64,000 bases of DNA from Pseudonocardia sp. MH-G8 (GTDB taxonomy: Bacteria; Actinomycetota; Actinomycetes; Mycobacteriales; Pseudonocardiaceae). Shown in pieces: positions 7,546 through 15,510 of this stretch. The stretch's first letter is position 1, and every line of letters begins with the position of its first letter. Below the pieces are notes generated by a model. That model was not told where the DNA came from. It searched no databases and saw nothing but the letters and a program-made list of their open reading frames with translations. The translations under genes and the position numbers were made by a program. The stretch spans positions 93,913 through 157,912 of the forward strand of contig NZ_NKYF01000022.1 in NCBI RefSeq assembly GCF_002262885.1, read 5' to 3'.

Positions 7546-8415
7546 GTGAGCGATCCAGCACCGATCAATGCCGTCGACATCACCGGCTACATCATCCTGG
7601 GCACGAAGAAGCTGAACATCCACGTCACCCTCGAGGACGTCACCCAAGAGGACGTCGACGCCGAACCCGGCGATCGGGACCACACCGACGGTGAGGCCGA
7701 CGACCAGATCGGCGAGGACGAGTTCGACGACGAGGAGGATCTCGACGACGAGGACGGCGAGAACGACGGGCTCGACGAGGATGGTGACGAGACCGACGGC
7801 GAGCGCGACGAAGACGAAGACGAAGACGTCGCCGGGCCCGATGACGAGGCCGATGACGAGGCCGACGACGAGGCCGACGACGAGGCCGACGACGAGACAG
7901 ACGACGAGACAGACGACGAGACAGACGACGAGACAGACGACGAGACAGACGACGAGACAGACGACGAGACAGACGACGAGGACGACTGGGACGACGCCGG
8001 GGACGCGGTCGATGACGACGCGGATGTGCGGGAAGGCGGCGACGGGGAAGGCGACGACAGGGAAGGCGACGAGGACGCCGGCGATGGGGACGAGGACGAG
8101 GACGACCGGGAGATCGCACGAGCCGATCTCCGGCACCTGCTCCGCCCGCGGCCCCGACGGCTCCCGGAGGCCGCGCGTGCGGAGAGCGGGGACCGGAAGG
8201 GCGGACCCTGCCCGCGCCGGGACGTCGACGGCCCGCGGTCGCGGCCTCGCCGGCAGACCCCCGGTTCGGCGGAGCGCGACGACCAGGCGCGGCCGGCCGA
8301 CTCCTCGCATCCGCGCGCGGAGCAGGCGCGAGCCGGGCGACCGGCCAGGGGGGACAGCGGCGACCGCCCCCTACCGCGCAGCGGCCGGGGAGGGGAGGGG
8401 AGGCCGCGCCGCTAG
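7546..8415 (+). CDS. Polyampholyte protein: acidic DDE(A/T) tandem repeat followed by Arg-rich tail
   Basis: 289 aa with three parts. Residues 1-45 are an ordinary folded-looking segment (INAVDITGYIILGTKKLN then EDVTQEDV). Residues about 46-175 are almost only Asp, Glu, Thr and Ala, with DDEA four times, DDET seven times and one DDED. Residues 176-289 are Arg/Pro-rich and strongly basic. The GTG start is preceded by AAGGAG. No family recognised. The two oppositely charged halves suggest intrinsic disorder and self-association or nucleic-acid/ATPase binding. It lies ahead of the ParA-like gene on the same strand. The complementary strand also has a long frame, which I treat as an artefact of the repeat. 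Confidence 0.7.
   Translation: MSDPAPINAVDITGYIILGTKKLNIHVTLEDVTQEDVDAEPGDRDHTDGEADDQIGEDEFDDEEDLDDEDGENDGLDEDGDETDGERDEDEDEDVAGPDDEADDEADDEADDEADDETDDETDDETDDETDDETDDETDDETDDEDDWDDAGDAVDDDADVREGGDGEGDDREGDEDAGDGDEDEDDREIARADLRHLLRPRPRRLPEAARAESGDRKGGPCPRRDVDGPRSRPRRQTPGSAERDDQARPADSSHPRAEQARAGRPARGDSGDRPLPRSGRGGEGRPRR
7840..7983 (+). repeat. 12-bp in-frame tandem repeat, 12 units
   Basis: Four units GAYGACGAGGCC, seven units GACGACGAGACA and one GACGACGAGGAC, all in frame and encoding DDEA, DDET and DDED. The seven GACGACGAGACA units appear identical, a sign of recent slippage or expansion, so the length is likely to vary between strains. Confidence 0.95.
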
Positions 8416-8959
8416 AGGTGGGCGACGTTCGTTCTCTCGCCCGGGGCGTCCGTGGTGATCCTTGCAGCGGGTCTCTCGGGCGGCTGAGAAGCGCGCGTGG
8501 CTTGTGGTCCCCGCCGGAAGATCGCCCAGGGTCTCGGCGGCCAGGCTCCACGCTGGACGCACCGGCGGCCCGGTACGAGGGCTGCCCGCCGGCACGCCCG
8601 GCGAGGAGCTGGATCCGCCGATACCCCCGGCGAACTTCCGGCGGGAACCACCAGCGAGGGTGTGATCCCCGCAGGTGGAGTTCGTCGAGCATGCCCGCGC
8701 CCATACAGCGCGTGCTTGTGGGGGCCGAGGCTTACGGCACGATTTCGGCGCCCGACTGCGCCTCCAGTTCTGCGACTGCTGCGAAAGGATCGCCGTCAAC
8801 GATTCGGCATTCGGAGCAGTGCTTACCGGCAGATTCGTGGAGCGGTTCCCCGAACCGGCGCAGCCGTCGCTGTCCTTGCGTGGCGGTCGGTTCCCGCGGG
8901 TAGTTCCGCCTGCACCCCCGTGAGCGGGAGTGCGGACGCGCAACGGTGCGGAGGTGCCG
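8416..8959. other. 544-bp intergenic region ahead of the ParA-like gene
   Basis: Several short GCCGG/CCGGC hairpins but no coding region with a ribosome site and sensible composition on either strand. The final bases hold GGAGG (8950-8954) for the ParA-like gene. It may hold a promoter or centromere-like binding site; none is recognisable. Confidence 0.4.
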
Positions 8960-9910
8960 ATGGTCGAGCGCTCGGAGGACCAGGAGCGCGATTTCGCGTT
9001 GGGTCGGGTCATCGCGATCGTCAACGACAAGGGAGGCGTCGGGAAGACCTCGATCGCCGCGAACCTCGGTGGCCAGTTCGCGGGCGCCGGTTACCGGTGC
9101 CTCCTGATCGACCTCAACCGGCAGGCGAACCTGGCCGACGATCTCGGCTACCGCGGCTCGGACGACGACGACCAGGGCGCGGGGCTGCTGGGCAGCGTGC
9201 TCGCCGGCACGCCGCTCACCCCGGCCCGGGAGGTGCGTCCGCAGCTGGACGTGGTGTGCGGGGGAGCGCGGCTCGAGGATCTGACGCCCGTGATGGTCTC
9301 GCGCCTGCAGCACCGCGGGCGCAGGGCGTTCCGGGTGCTCGGGGATGTGCTCGCGCCGATCGCCACCGACTACGAGGTCGTGTTCATCGACTGTCCGCCG
9401 GAGTCGACGATCCTGTCCGACCTGGCGCTGGCCGCGGCCCGCTGGGTGCTGATGCCCACGAAGTCGGACGTCGGTGGTCTGGTGGGCATGGGCCTCGTCG
9501 CGGAGCGGTTCGCCCTGGCGCAGGAGATCAACCCGCGGCTGGGCCTGCTCGGGGTGGTCCTCTTCGCGACCGGCTCGCGCTCCCGCGCGATCCACGGCGA
9601 GGCGCGGGCGGCGATCGACGGGGCGTTCGGGGGCGACTCGCCGCGCTTCCACACGACGATCCGGCACGCGGAGCGCACCGCCCAGGACGCCCGCCGTCTC
9701 GGCAAGCTCGCCCACGAGCTCGAGGTCGAGGCGGCGGCGCAACCGGCGTGGTGGGAGGCGCTGCGACTGGACATCCGGACGCCCCGGGTCTCGGCCACGG
9801 CCGCGAGCGTCGCGGGCGACTACCGCGCCCTGGGCGTGGAGGTGCTCACCGCGTTGCAGACGGCCGAGGAATCCGAGCGCGCCGACGCGCCCGGCGGCGC
9901 GCCGGCATGA
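8960..9910 (+). CDS. ParA/MinD-family ATPase (orphan, no ParB)
   Basis: 316 aa. Deviant Walker A KGGVGKT (K24-T30) with the signature lysine, VVFIDCPPE as Walker A' near residue 137, and the Soj-like LMPTKSDVGGLVGM stretch. Family members bind DNA non-specifically as ATP dimers and position chromosomes, plasmids or protein assemblies. No parB or centromere iterons are seen here. Instead it is flanked by a disordered acidic protein and overlapped (ATGA) by a PadR-like regulator. The ATG at 8960 has GGAGG five bases upstream; an in-frame GTG at 8930 is less likely. Confidence 0.88.
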   Translation: MVERSEDQERDFALGRVIAIVNDKGGVGKTSIAANLGGQFAGAGYRCLLIDLNRQANLADDLGYRGSDDDDQGAGLLGSVLAGTPLTPAREVRPQLDVVCGGARLEDLTPVMVSRLQHRGRRAFRVLGDVLAPIATDYEVVFIDCPPESTILSDLALAAARWVLMPTKSDVGGLVGMGLVAERFALAQEINPRLGLLGVVLFATGSRSRAIHGEARAAIDGAFGGDSPRFHTTIRHAERTAQDARRLGKLAHELEVEAAAQPAWWEALRLDIRTPRVSATAASVAGDYRALGVEVLTALQTAEESERADAPGGAPA

Positions 9911-10509
9911 TCTCGAGGCGTTCGGGCGACGGCCGGCGGACCACCACCGTTGACCTCTCGTCCGTCTTCGGTGCCGCAGCAGCGACGTCGCTGCACCGCG
10001 GTTCGCGTCGGCGCGGCAGGAGGAATGCCCGGGGGCTCCCGGAACCGACTTCCGACGCCGACGATCGGGCCGCCGGGTCCGTTGATGGGAAGTCGCAGAT
10101 CTCGGAGGACGACGTGCACGTGCCACACAGCCGAAGTGCCCCGGCCCGCTCGGCGGCGCGGACCCCGATCAGCCCCGTTCGGACGCCGCGGCGCCCGGTG
10201 GAGGTCCGCGACCGCCGGCACGTCGACCTGCTCCTGCTCGCGACGGCGGCGACGGGCCCGGCGAACGGACGCGAGTTGGTCGACCGCGTCCGCGAGCGGA
10301 GCGGCGGCCTCTTCACGCTGCCGCTCCCCGTCGTCACCCACCAGTTGCACCGGCTCACGACCAACCGGCTGGTGCAGGTCACGGGGGACCGCGGCGCGCA
10401 GCGTCGGTACTCCCTGACCCCGCTCGGGGAGCGCGTCCTCGCGACACGACGCCGCGAGTGGGAGGCGTTCGCCCGCGGATCGACCGGGGTGCTCGACGCG
10501 GCCGAGTGA
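9907..10509 (+). CDS. PadR-like winged-helix transcriptional regulator
   Basis: 200 aa. Residues 1-95 are Ser/Arg-rich and probably disordered. Residues 100-185 form a winged helix: DLLLLATAATGPANGRELV, then a recognition helix near LPVVTHQLHRL and the wing GDRGAQRRYSLTPLGERVL, which is the PadR pattern. The start overlaps the ParA stop as ATGA, so the two proteins are translationally coupled and probably act together. Regulatory target unknown. Confidence 0.75.
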   Translation: MISRRSGDGRRTTTVDLSSVFGAAAATSLHRGSRRRGRRNARGLPEPTSDADDRAAGSVDGKSQISEDDVHVPHSRSAPARSAARTPISPVRTPRRPVEVRDRRHVDLLLLATAATGPANGRELVDRVRERSGGLFTLPLPVVTHQLHRLTTNRLVQVTGDRGAQRRYSLTPLGERVLATRRREWEAFARGSTGVLDAAE

Positions 10510-10543
10510 CGCGCCCAGACGCCGACGACGGGCTGCTGCCCAT

Positions 10544-10605
10544 GATCGCCCATTGAGTGCACCTACTGCTGGTGGCACAGCAGTGAGTGCACGCGAACGG
10601 CGATC
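10544..10605. repeat. 62-bp palindromic repeat, right copy
   Basis: Same 62-bp length and ends (GATCGCC ... GGCGATC) as the copy at 7228, with TGAGTGCAC twice and GTGGCACAGC in the centre. It lies 34 bp after the PadR-like gene, in the same orientation as the left copy, so the pair brackets the three-gene cassette as direct repeats. Confidence 0.8.
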
Positions 10606-10632
10606 AAGGCCGCCGGCCCGCCGGGCCACGGC

Positions 10633-11994
10633 TCACTGGTCGGCGACGAGACCCGCGGCGCAGAGCACGATCCACGCGAGCTCGGGATGGACGATGTCGG
10701 AGTGCGCGCCCGACGGTGGCCGGCCGTGCCGCACGACCCGGGCGGCGTCGATGCTGGTGAGAGCGCCCGCGGCGAAGGTGTACGGCGCCGCCGGAGCGAG
10801 CATCGCGGTGCGGTTCGGGTGCGGCTTGTGCCCGTCGAACCCGATGGCGCCCCACCGCTCCCGCAGCGACTCGACCATCGTCGCGTCCTGCCCCGCGGGC
10901 AGCGACGCCAGCGGGTAGAAGGTGCCGAGCGCGCCGTCGAAGCGTGAGTGGCAGGCGATCACCGGCCCTGCCACGCGGGCCTGCGCGCCCCGCAGCGCAC
11001 CGGACCGGCCGGGGTCGTGGGGCAGCGCGTCGGCGAACGCGAACTGCGAGAACGCCCCTTGCAGCAGGACGACGGACCGCACCTGTTGCGGTGGCCGGAG
11101 CCCGCGCAGCGCGTAGGACACCAGCCTGGCCCCGAAGCTGTGGCCCACGAGGTCGACCTGCAGGCCCACCTCGAGCAGTTCGGCGACGAACGGGCCCAGC
11201 CCCCGCTCGCCGACCACGCCTGCCCGGTTGCGCATCTGCCAGTAGGTGGCCTGGCGCGCCAGCTCCTGGGTGCCGTGCCAGAGCCGCCCGATGTCCTCGG
11301 CGAGCCCGGCGGGCCCGCCGTGACCGGAGGTGGTCACACCGAGCTGCTCCAGCTCCTGCAGGTAGCTCCGCGCGACCTCGCGGGCCTTCCGGTCGGGGCC
11401 TGCGACGGCGGGGACGGCGCCCGCCCCGTCGCCGTCGTCGGCCGACGGCGCCTCGGGCGCGCCCCGCAGCAGCCCGGAGACGAGGTCGTGGGCGCGCTGC
11501 AGCCCCGCCTCGCCGAGCGGGCGGATCCGCAGCAGCTCGACGAGCTCGTCGGCGGCGGCCGGCTCGGCGTCGGGGAAGGCCCCGCGGATCACAGCAGCTG
11601 TCGCGGCACTCGGCCGGGGCGGCGGGGCGAACGCCGGCGGTGGGCTCCCGATGCCCGCCGCGCCACCGCGGTCGAGGTCGGGCAGGAGGCCGGCGTCGAA
11701 GTCCGGCTCCGGCTCGTCCTCCCACCGCGTCGACGGCCACCGCACGCCGAGCAGCCCGAGCGTGCGACCCGGCCGGGTGCGTCCCGCGAGGAGCGGCGGG
11801 AACAGGCCGAAGAAGCGCTCGTACAGCCGCCGGGCCGTGGCGGTGTCGTTGTTCCAGCCGTGCGCGAGCACCACGACGTCGGTGACGCCCTCGGCCAGGA
11901 GGCCGGCGACGGCGGCGTGGGCGGCGGTGCGGTCGACGTCGCCGTGGGCGTCGAACGGGACCTCCCGGAACGGCAGGCCGGCGATGCGATCCAT
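10633..11994 (-). CDS. Alpha/beta hydrolase, last gene of the caspase-subtilase operon
   Basis: 453 aa, cytosolic (no signal peptide). The oxyanion motif VVLAHGWNND (residues 41-50) and nucleophile elbow VGHSFGAR (Ser286) mark an alpha/beta hydrolase. They are separated by about 230 residues, including a Pro/Gly-rich insert (115-130) and a helical insert (140-260). C-terminal FDGHKPHPNRT and SGAHSDIVHPE may carry the catalytic His. The oxyanion region resembles DUF900-type esterases; substrate unknown. It follows the subtilase by 16 bp and is clearly the third cistron of that operon. Confidence 0.85.
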   Translation of the reverse strand: MDRIAGLPFREVPFDAHGDVDRTAAHAAVAGLLAEGVTDVVVLAHGWNNDTATARRLYERFFGLFPPLLAGRTRPGRTLGLLGVRWPSTRWEDEPEPDFDAGLLPDLDRGGAAGIGSPPPAFAPPPRPSAATAAVIRGAFPDAEPAAADELVELLRIRPLGEAGLQRAHDLVSGLLRGAPEAPSADDGDGAGAVPAVAGPDRKAREVARSYLQELEQLGVTTSGHGGPAGLAEDIGRLWHGTQELARQATYWQMRNRAGVVGERGLGPFVAELLEVGLQVDLVGHSFGARLVSYALRGLRPPQQVRSVVLLQGAFSQFAFADALPHDPGRSGALRGAQARVAGPVIACHSRFDGALGTFYPLASLPAGQDATMVESLRERWGAIGFDGHKPHPNRTAMLAPAAPYTFAAGALTSIDAARVVRHGRPPSGAHSDIVHPELAWIVLCAAGLVADQ

Positions 11995-12010
11995 GTCCTC
12001 GTTCCCCTCT

Positions 12011-13837
12011 CTAGACCGACTGCAGGGCGCGCATCAGGTCGACCAGGCCCGCGCCCTCGAAGTAGCGCTCCCGCCCCAGCGCGGTGGCCGTGCGGCAGAA
12101 GATGGTCTTCACCCGCTCCGGTTGGCCGACGAACTCGGGGCGGACGGAGAGGAATGCCGCGACGGCCCCCGACACGTGCGGGGCCGCCATGCTGGTGCCG
12201 CTCTCCTCGACGTAGAGCGCCACGTGCGGGGGCCGCCCGCCGGCCATCCGCGCCGCGGCCGTCGCACCCGCGGCGCACGAGGCGATCCGCTCGCCGGGGG
12301 CGACCAGGTCGGGTTTCGCCCTGCCGTCGCCGGTGGGTCCCTTGGACGAGAAGTACGACACCCCGTACGTGTGCGGCCGGTCCCGGTGCGTCGCCCCCAC
12401 CGTGATCGCCCGCTCGGCGTTGCCGGGGTCGTTGATCGTCATCCCGATCCCGGTGTTCGTCTGCCGGACGAACGCGCTGAGGCGCCCGTACCCGGTGTTG
12501 CCCGCGGCGACGACCACGACGACGCCCGTGCGCACCAGGCGGTCGACCTCCCGGCACAGCGGGCTCTGGCCGCAGGCGAACCACTTCGGGTCGAACTCGT
12601 AGCCGATGCTGATGTTGACGCCGTGGATGCGCATGAGGCGGTCGCTCGCCGCGTTGACCCGGCGCACGTACCGCAGCGCGGCGATCACGCGGCTGGACTC
12701 CGCGTCCTCCTCGGGCGGTAGCGCCTTGAGGCTCACCAGGCGCGCCCGCGGCGCGATGCCGGCGAGGAGCTCGCGGTCGAACGTCCGCTGCGCCACCGTG
12801 CCAGGGGCGCCCTGCTCGGCGTCGGCGAACTGGTCGCGCAGCACCTCGACCCGCACAGCGCTGTCGACCGGCGGCGCGGTGCCGGCGATGATGCCGGCGA
12901 CGTGTGTGCCGTGCCCCCGCTCGTCGACGAGCGCCGAGCCTGCGGTCTCGGGGCCGGGCTCGAGCGAGACCGTGAAGTCGCGGTGCATGTCGCGGACGTC
13001 CTCGTGGTCGACCGTGAGGCCGTGCTGGAAGTGCGGGTGGGTGCGGTCGATTCCGGAGTCGACCACCGCCCACACCACGCCGTCCCCGAGCGCGCTGAAC
13101 GCCCGGCGGGCGGCGTCCGCCTTGACCGCGCGGCAGGACGAGTCGATCAGCGGTTGCACCGGGAAGTCCGGCCACACCCGGTGGATCGCGCGCTCGCGCA
13201 GCGTCGGTGCCCCCGCCGCGTCCCGCTGCAGCAGCGCGCGCACGTCGTTCATCGACAGGCGCATCGCCACCAGGTCCTCGGTGAGCGGGTCCACCCGTCC
13301 CGGGCCAGCGCCGACGACCTCGCGCAGCCTGCCCAGCGCCTCCACCACCCCGCCCGGGTACCGCACGTTCAGCTCCACCAGCACCGGGATGACCGCGGCG
13401 TCGTCGACGGGCAGGCCCATGCGGGCCCGTTCGTCGGGGTCGAGGAGCGGTTCGGCCATGACGCTGGGCCGCACCAGCGTCCGGTCCTCGGGCTGCTTCG
13501 TGACGGTGGCCCGCTCGCCCGGCGCGGCGATCCGCTCCTGCGCCTCCTGGGCCACGGACCGCCCGGCCGCGGTGAGCTCCCAGCGCCGGCTGTCGACCCG
13601 GACCCATTGCGCGGCGATCAGTCGGCGCAGTGCCACGTAGAGGCGGCGGACCCAGATTTCGGGGCGTGCGCCAGCCTCCTCCTCGAGCTCTGTCTCCTCG
13701 AGGTCCTCCACGGTGAGGTCCAGCCGGGTGTCCTGCCGGATGCCGTCCACGACCTCGGGCTGGCTCGCGGAGCCGTCGCGGGCGAGCAGGGTGACGAGGA
13801 TGTAGTCACCGAGGCGGTAGACCGGGGTGAGCGCCAT
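12011..13837 (-). CDS. Cytosolic S8 (subtilisin-like) protease with N-terminal winged helix
   Basis: 608 aa. The complete catalytic set is present: Asp260 (VVDSGID), His309 (RGHGTHVAG), oxyanion Asn (AAGNTG) and Ser549 (ESGTSMAAPH). There is no signal peptide and no transmembrane helix, so the protease acts inside the cell. Residues about 5-95 look like a winged-helix domain of the type found at the N-terminus of Mrr-like restriction proteins: GDYILVTLLARDG, VRRLYVALRRLI, then the wing RWELTAAGRSVAQ. Residues 150-205 resemble an inhibitor I9/propeptide-like ferredoxin fold. The start has GGAGGGGAGG just upstream. It lies 80 bp downstream of the caspase gene, separated by a perfect hairpin. 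Confidence 0.88.
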   Translation of the reverse strand: MALTPVYRLGDYILVTLLARDGSASQPEVVDGIRQDTRLDLTVEDLEETELEEEAGARPEIWVRRLYVALRRLIAAQWVRVDSRRWELTAAGRSVAQEAQERIAAPGERATVTKQPEDRTLVRPSVMAEPLLDPDERARMGLPVDDAAVIPVLVELNVRYPGGVVEALGRLREVVGAGPGRVDPLTEDLVAMRLSMNDVRALLQRDAAGAPTLRERAIHRVWPDFPVQPLIDSSCRAVKADAARRAFSALGDGVVWAVVDSGIDRTHPHFQHGLTVDHEDVRDMHRDFTVSLEPGPETAGSALVDERGHGTHVAGIIAGTAPPVDSAVRVEVLRDQFADAEQGAPGTVAQRTFDRELLAGIAPRARLVSLKALPPEEDAESSRVIAALRYVRRVNAASDRLMRIHGVNISIGYEFDPKWFACGQSPLCREVDRLVRTGVVVVVAAGNTGYGRLSAFVRQTNTGIGMTINDPGNAERAITVGATHRDRPHTYGVSYFSSKGPTGDGRAKPDLVAPGERIASCAAGATAAARMAGGRPPHVALYVEESGTSMAAPHVSGAVAAFLSVRPEFVGQPERVKTIFCRTATALGRERYFEGAGLVDLMRALQSV

Positions 13838-13872
13838 CGCGTCGACCTCCCCTCCTCACGACGGCCGCGCGG

Positions 13873-13903
13873 CGGCTCCGCCGCGACGAGCGCGGCGGAG
13901 CCG
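13873..13903. promoter_or_regulatory. Intercistronic hairpin between caspase and subtilase genes
   Basis: Perfect 13-bp stem CGGCTCCGCCGCG/CGCGGCGGAGCCG with a 5-nt loop. No T-run follows on the minus strand. It could be an attenuator or an RNA-stability element that sets the ratio of caspase to downstream subtilase and hydrolase. Confidence 0.6.
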
Positions 13904-13917
13904 TTCGGATCGCTCGG

Positions 13918-15510
13918 TCACATCCGGGCGGCTTCCAGCACCTGCTTGCTGAACGACGCGACGACCTCCCGGGCCAGCGGTCCACCCGCAACGGCGTCAC
14001 CGAGGGACCGCACCGGCATGGCGGCGGCCATGGCCGGCGCCTTCGTCAGCGTGCTGTAGATCTGCGTCCCGATCTCGAGGGCCACCGGGATGAGGTCCAT
14101 CCAGCCCTTGGCGTCCGGGTCGTCGAGGCTGGGCATCCGGGTCCCGTTGTCGGATTCGACGAAACCCTCCTTGGTGGCCGCGTTCAGCACCTGGCTCCCG
14201 AGGTTGAGGACGATCGGGATGAGGTCCAGCCAGCCCTTCGTGGATTCCGCCGAGATGTCCTTGGGTAGCGCCACCTGCTTGCTCGGCGGCAGCGCGCCCT
14301 CCTTGCTGAGCGCGTCGTACACCTGGGCGCCGAGGCTGATCGCGAGTGGGATGAACTGCAACCACTTCTCGTTGCCGGTCGCGTCCCGGGTGGCCACGAG
14401 CTTCTGCCCGGACGCGTTCTCGATCTGGTAGCCCTCCTTCGACAGTGCGTCCACGACCTGCAGTCCGAGGTCGACGACGATGGGGATGAACTCCAACCAC
14501 TTCTCCTGGGCACCGTTGGTGCTCTGCGGCATTCCCTTCTCCTTCCAGATGTTGTCGAACGAGAGTCCGAGCCGGTCCATCCAGGTGCTCCCGGAAGGCT
14601 GGGCCGGTGCCTGCTGCGGCAGCGGCGCCGCGCCGGCGACCGGTGCCGCGACGGTGAGGGGACGCTGCCTCTGGAACGGCAGCGAGGCGGTTCCGGCCAC
14701 GAAGAAGTTCGGTGACTGGGTGGGGGGCAGCAGCGCTGCGATCGCGTCCCGGAACGCCGGGTGGTCGCCGGTGAAGCCGTCTTGCCACACCTGCAGCAGC
14801 TTCTCGGTGAACAGCCCGTTGACCGAACCGTCCAGCGACACCTGGTTGTCCTGACACCCGCTGATCAGGATCACGGACGCCTTCGCCGTGACGTCCTTGG
14901 CGCGCGGGATGCCGTCGTAGAACGCCTGGTTGTCCAGGTAGACCTGCGCCTGCGTCAGGAACGGCAGTTCCTTCGTCACCGGCTGGGGGACGTCCAGGCC
15001 GCCGAGGTCGCGCGCGAGCACGGGCAGCGCGTTCAGCGTGGCCCGGCGCGTGCTGTCGTAGAGGGAGCCGTCGAAGTCCTTGATCACCGTGCCGCTGTGG
15101 CAGCTGTCGGAGAGGACGAAGATCCGCACGCCCGCCGCGAACTCCGACCAGAGCAGGTTCAGCTCGTCGTCGAGCAACTGCCGGTCGTAGAGCACCCACG
15201 TCTCGTTCTTGGCGTCGACCTCCACCCCGCTCGGATCCGGCACCTGCCCGCCGTGCCCGGAGTAGGTGAGGAAGAGCAGGTCCTCGCCCTGCAGGCGGGC
15301 AGCCGCCGCCCGGATCGCCCCCGCCACCGCGCCCGCCGTCGCCGCGGGGGAGAGCAGCATGGTCGAGGCGGACATGTCGAACCCGGCCGCCTCAGCCAGC
15401 CCGCGCATCGACCGCGCATCGTTCTCGCAGCCGCGCAACGTGAGCGGCGATCCGTAGACCCCCGGATCCACGTTGTTGATCCCGACCTGAATGGAAATAC
15501 CTCGCGCCAT
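13918..15510 (-). CDS. Caspase-like (peptidase C14) protein with four C-terminal hydrophobic repeats
   Basis: 530 aa. The N-terminal 270 residues are a caspase-hemoglobinase domain with the dyad His86 (LTYSGHGGQ) and Cys137 (LSDSCHSGT). VGINNVDPGVYG at the start and ISGCQDNQVS near residue 217 are typical of bacterial metacaspases. A Pro/Ala linker (285-307) leads to four repeats at about residues 336, 381, 425 and 468, each about 44 aa and headed by W(L/M)x(F/L)IP then a hydrophobic helix and xKEG. A weaker fifth copy may sit at 308. The repeat family was not recognised; it may bind a partner or a membrane. The ATG at 15510 has GGAGG upstream. First gene of the operon. Confidence 0.9.
   Translation of the reverse strand: MARGISIQVGINNVDPGVYGSPLTLRGCENDARSMRGLAEAAGFDMSASTMLLSPAATAGAVAGAIRAAAARLQGEDLLFLTYSGHGGQVPDPSGVEVDAKNETWVLYDRQLLDDELNLLWSEFAAGVRIFVLSDSCHSGTVIKDFDGSLYDSTRRATLNALPVLARDLGGLDVPQPVTKELPFLTQAQVYLDNQAFYDGIPRAKDVTAKASVILISGCQDNQVSLDGSVNGLFTEKLLQVWQDGFTGDHPAFRDAIAALLPPTQSPNFFVAGTASLPFQRQRPLTVAAPVAGAAPLPQQAPAQPSGSTWMDRLGLSFDNIWKEKGMPQSTNGAQEKWLEFIPIVVDLGLQVVDALSKEGYQIENASGQKLVATRDATGNEKWLQFIPLAISLGAQVYDALSKEGALPPSKQVALPKDISAESTKGWLDLIPIVLNLGSQVLNAATKEGFVESDNGTRMPSLDDPDAKGWMDLIPVALEIGTQIYSTLTKAPAMAAAMPVRSLGDAVAGGPLAREVVASFSKQVLEAARM

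Noticed and set aside
7840..7983. Possible CRISPR array
   Set aside because: Units are 12 bp, contiguous and in frame, with no spacers and no cas genes nearby.
7537..8310. Long open frame on the minus strand with repeated VVCL units
   Set aside because: It is the exact antisense of the GACGACGAGACA repeat. The plus-strand frame has the ribosome site and the sensible N-terminus.
8675..8923. 82-codon frame upstream of the ParA-like gene
   Set aside because: No ribosome site, Arg/Cys-rich composition and no homology cue; probably chance.
8960..10509. Plasmid or chromosome partition locus
   Set aside because: No ParB, no iterons and no replication gene; the second gene is PadR-like.
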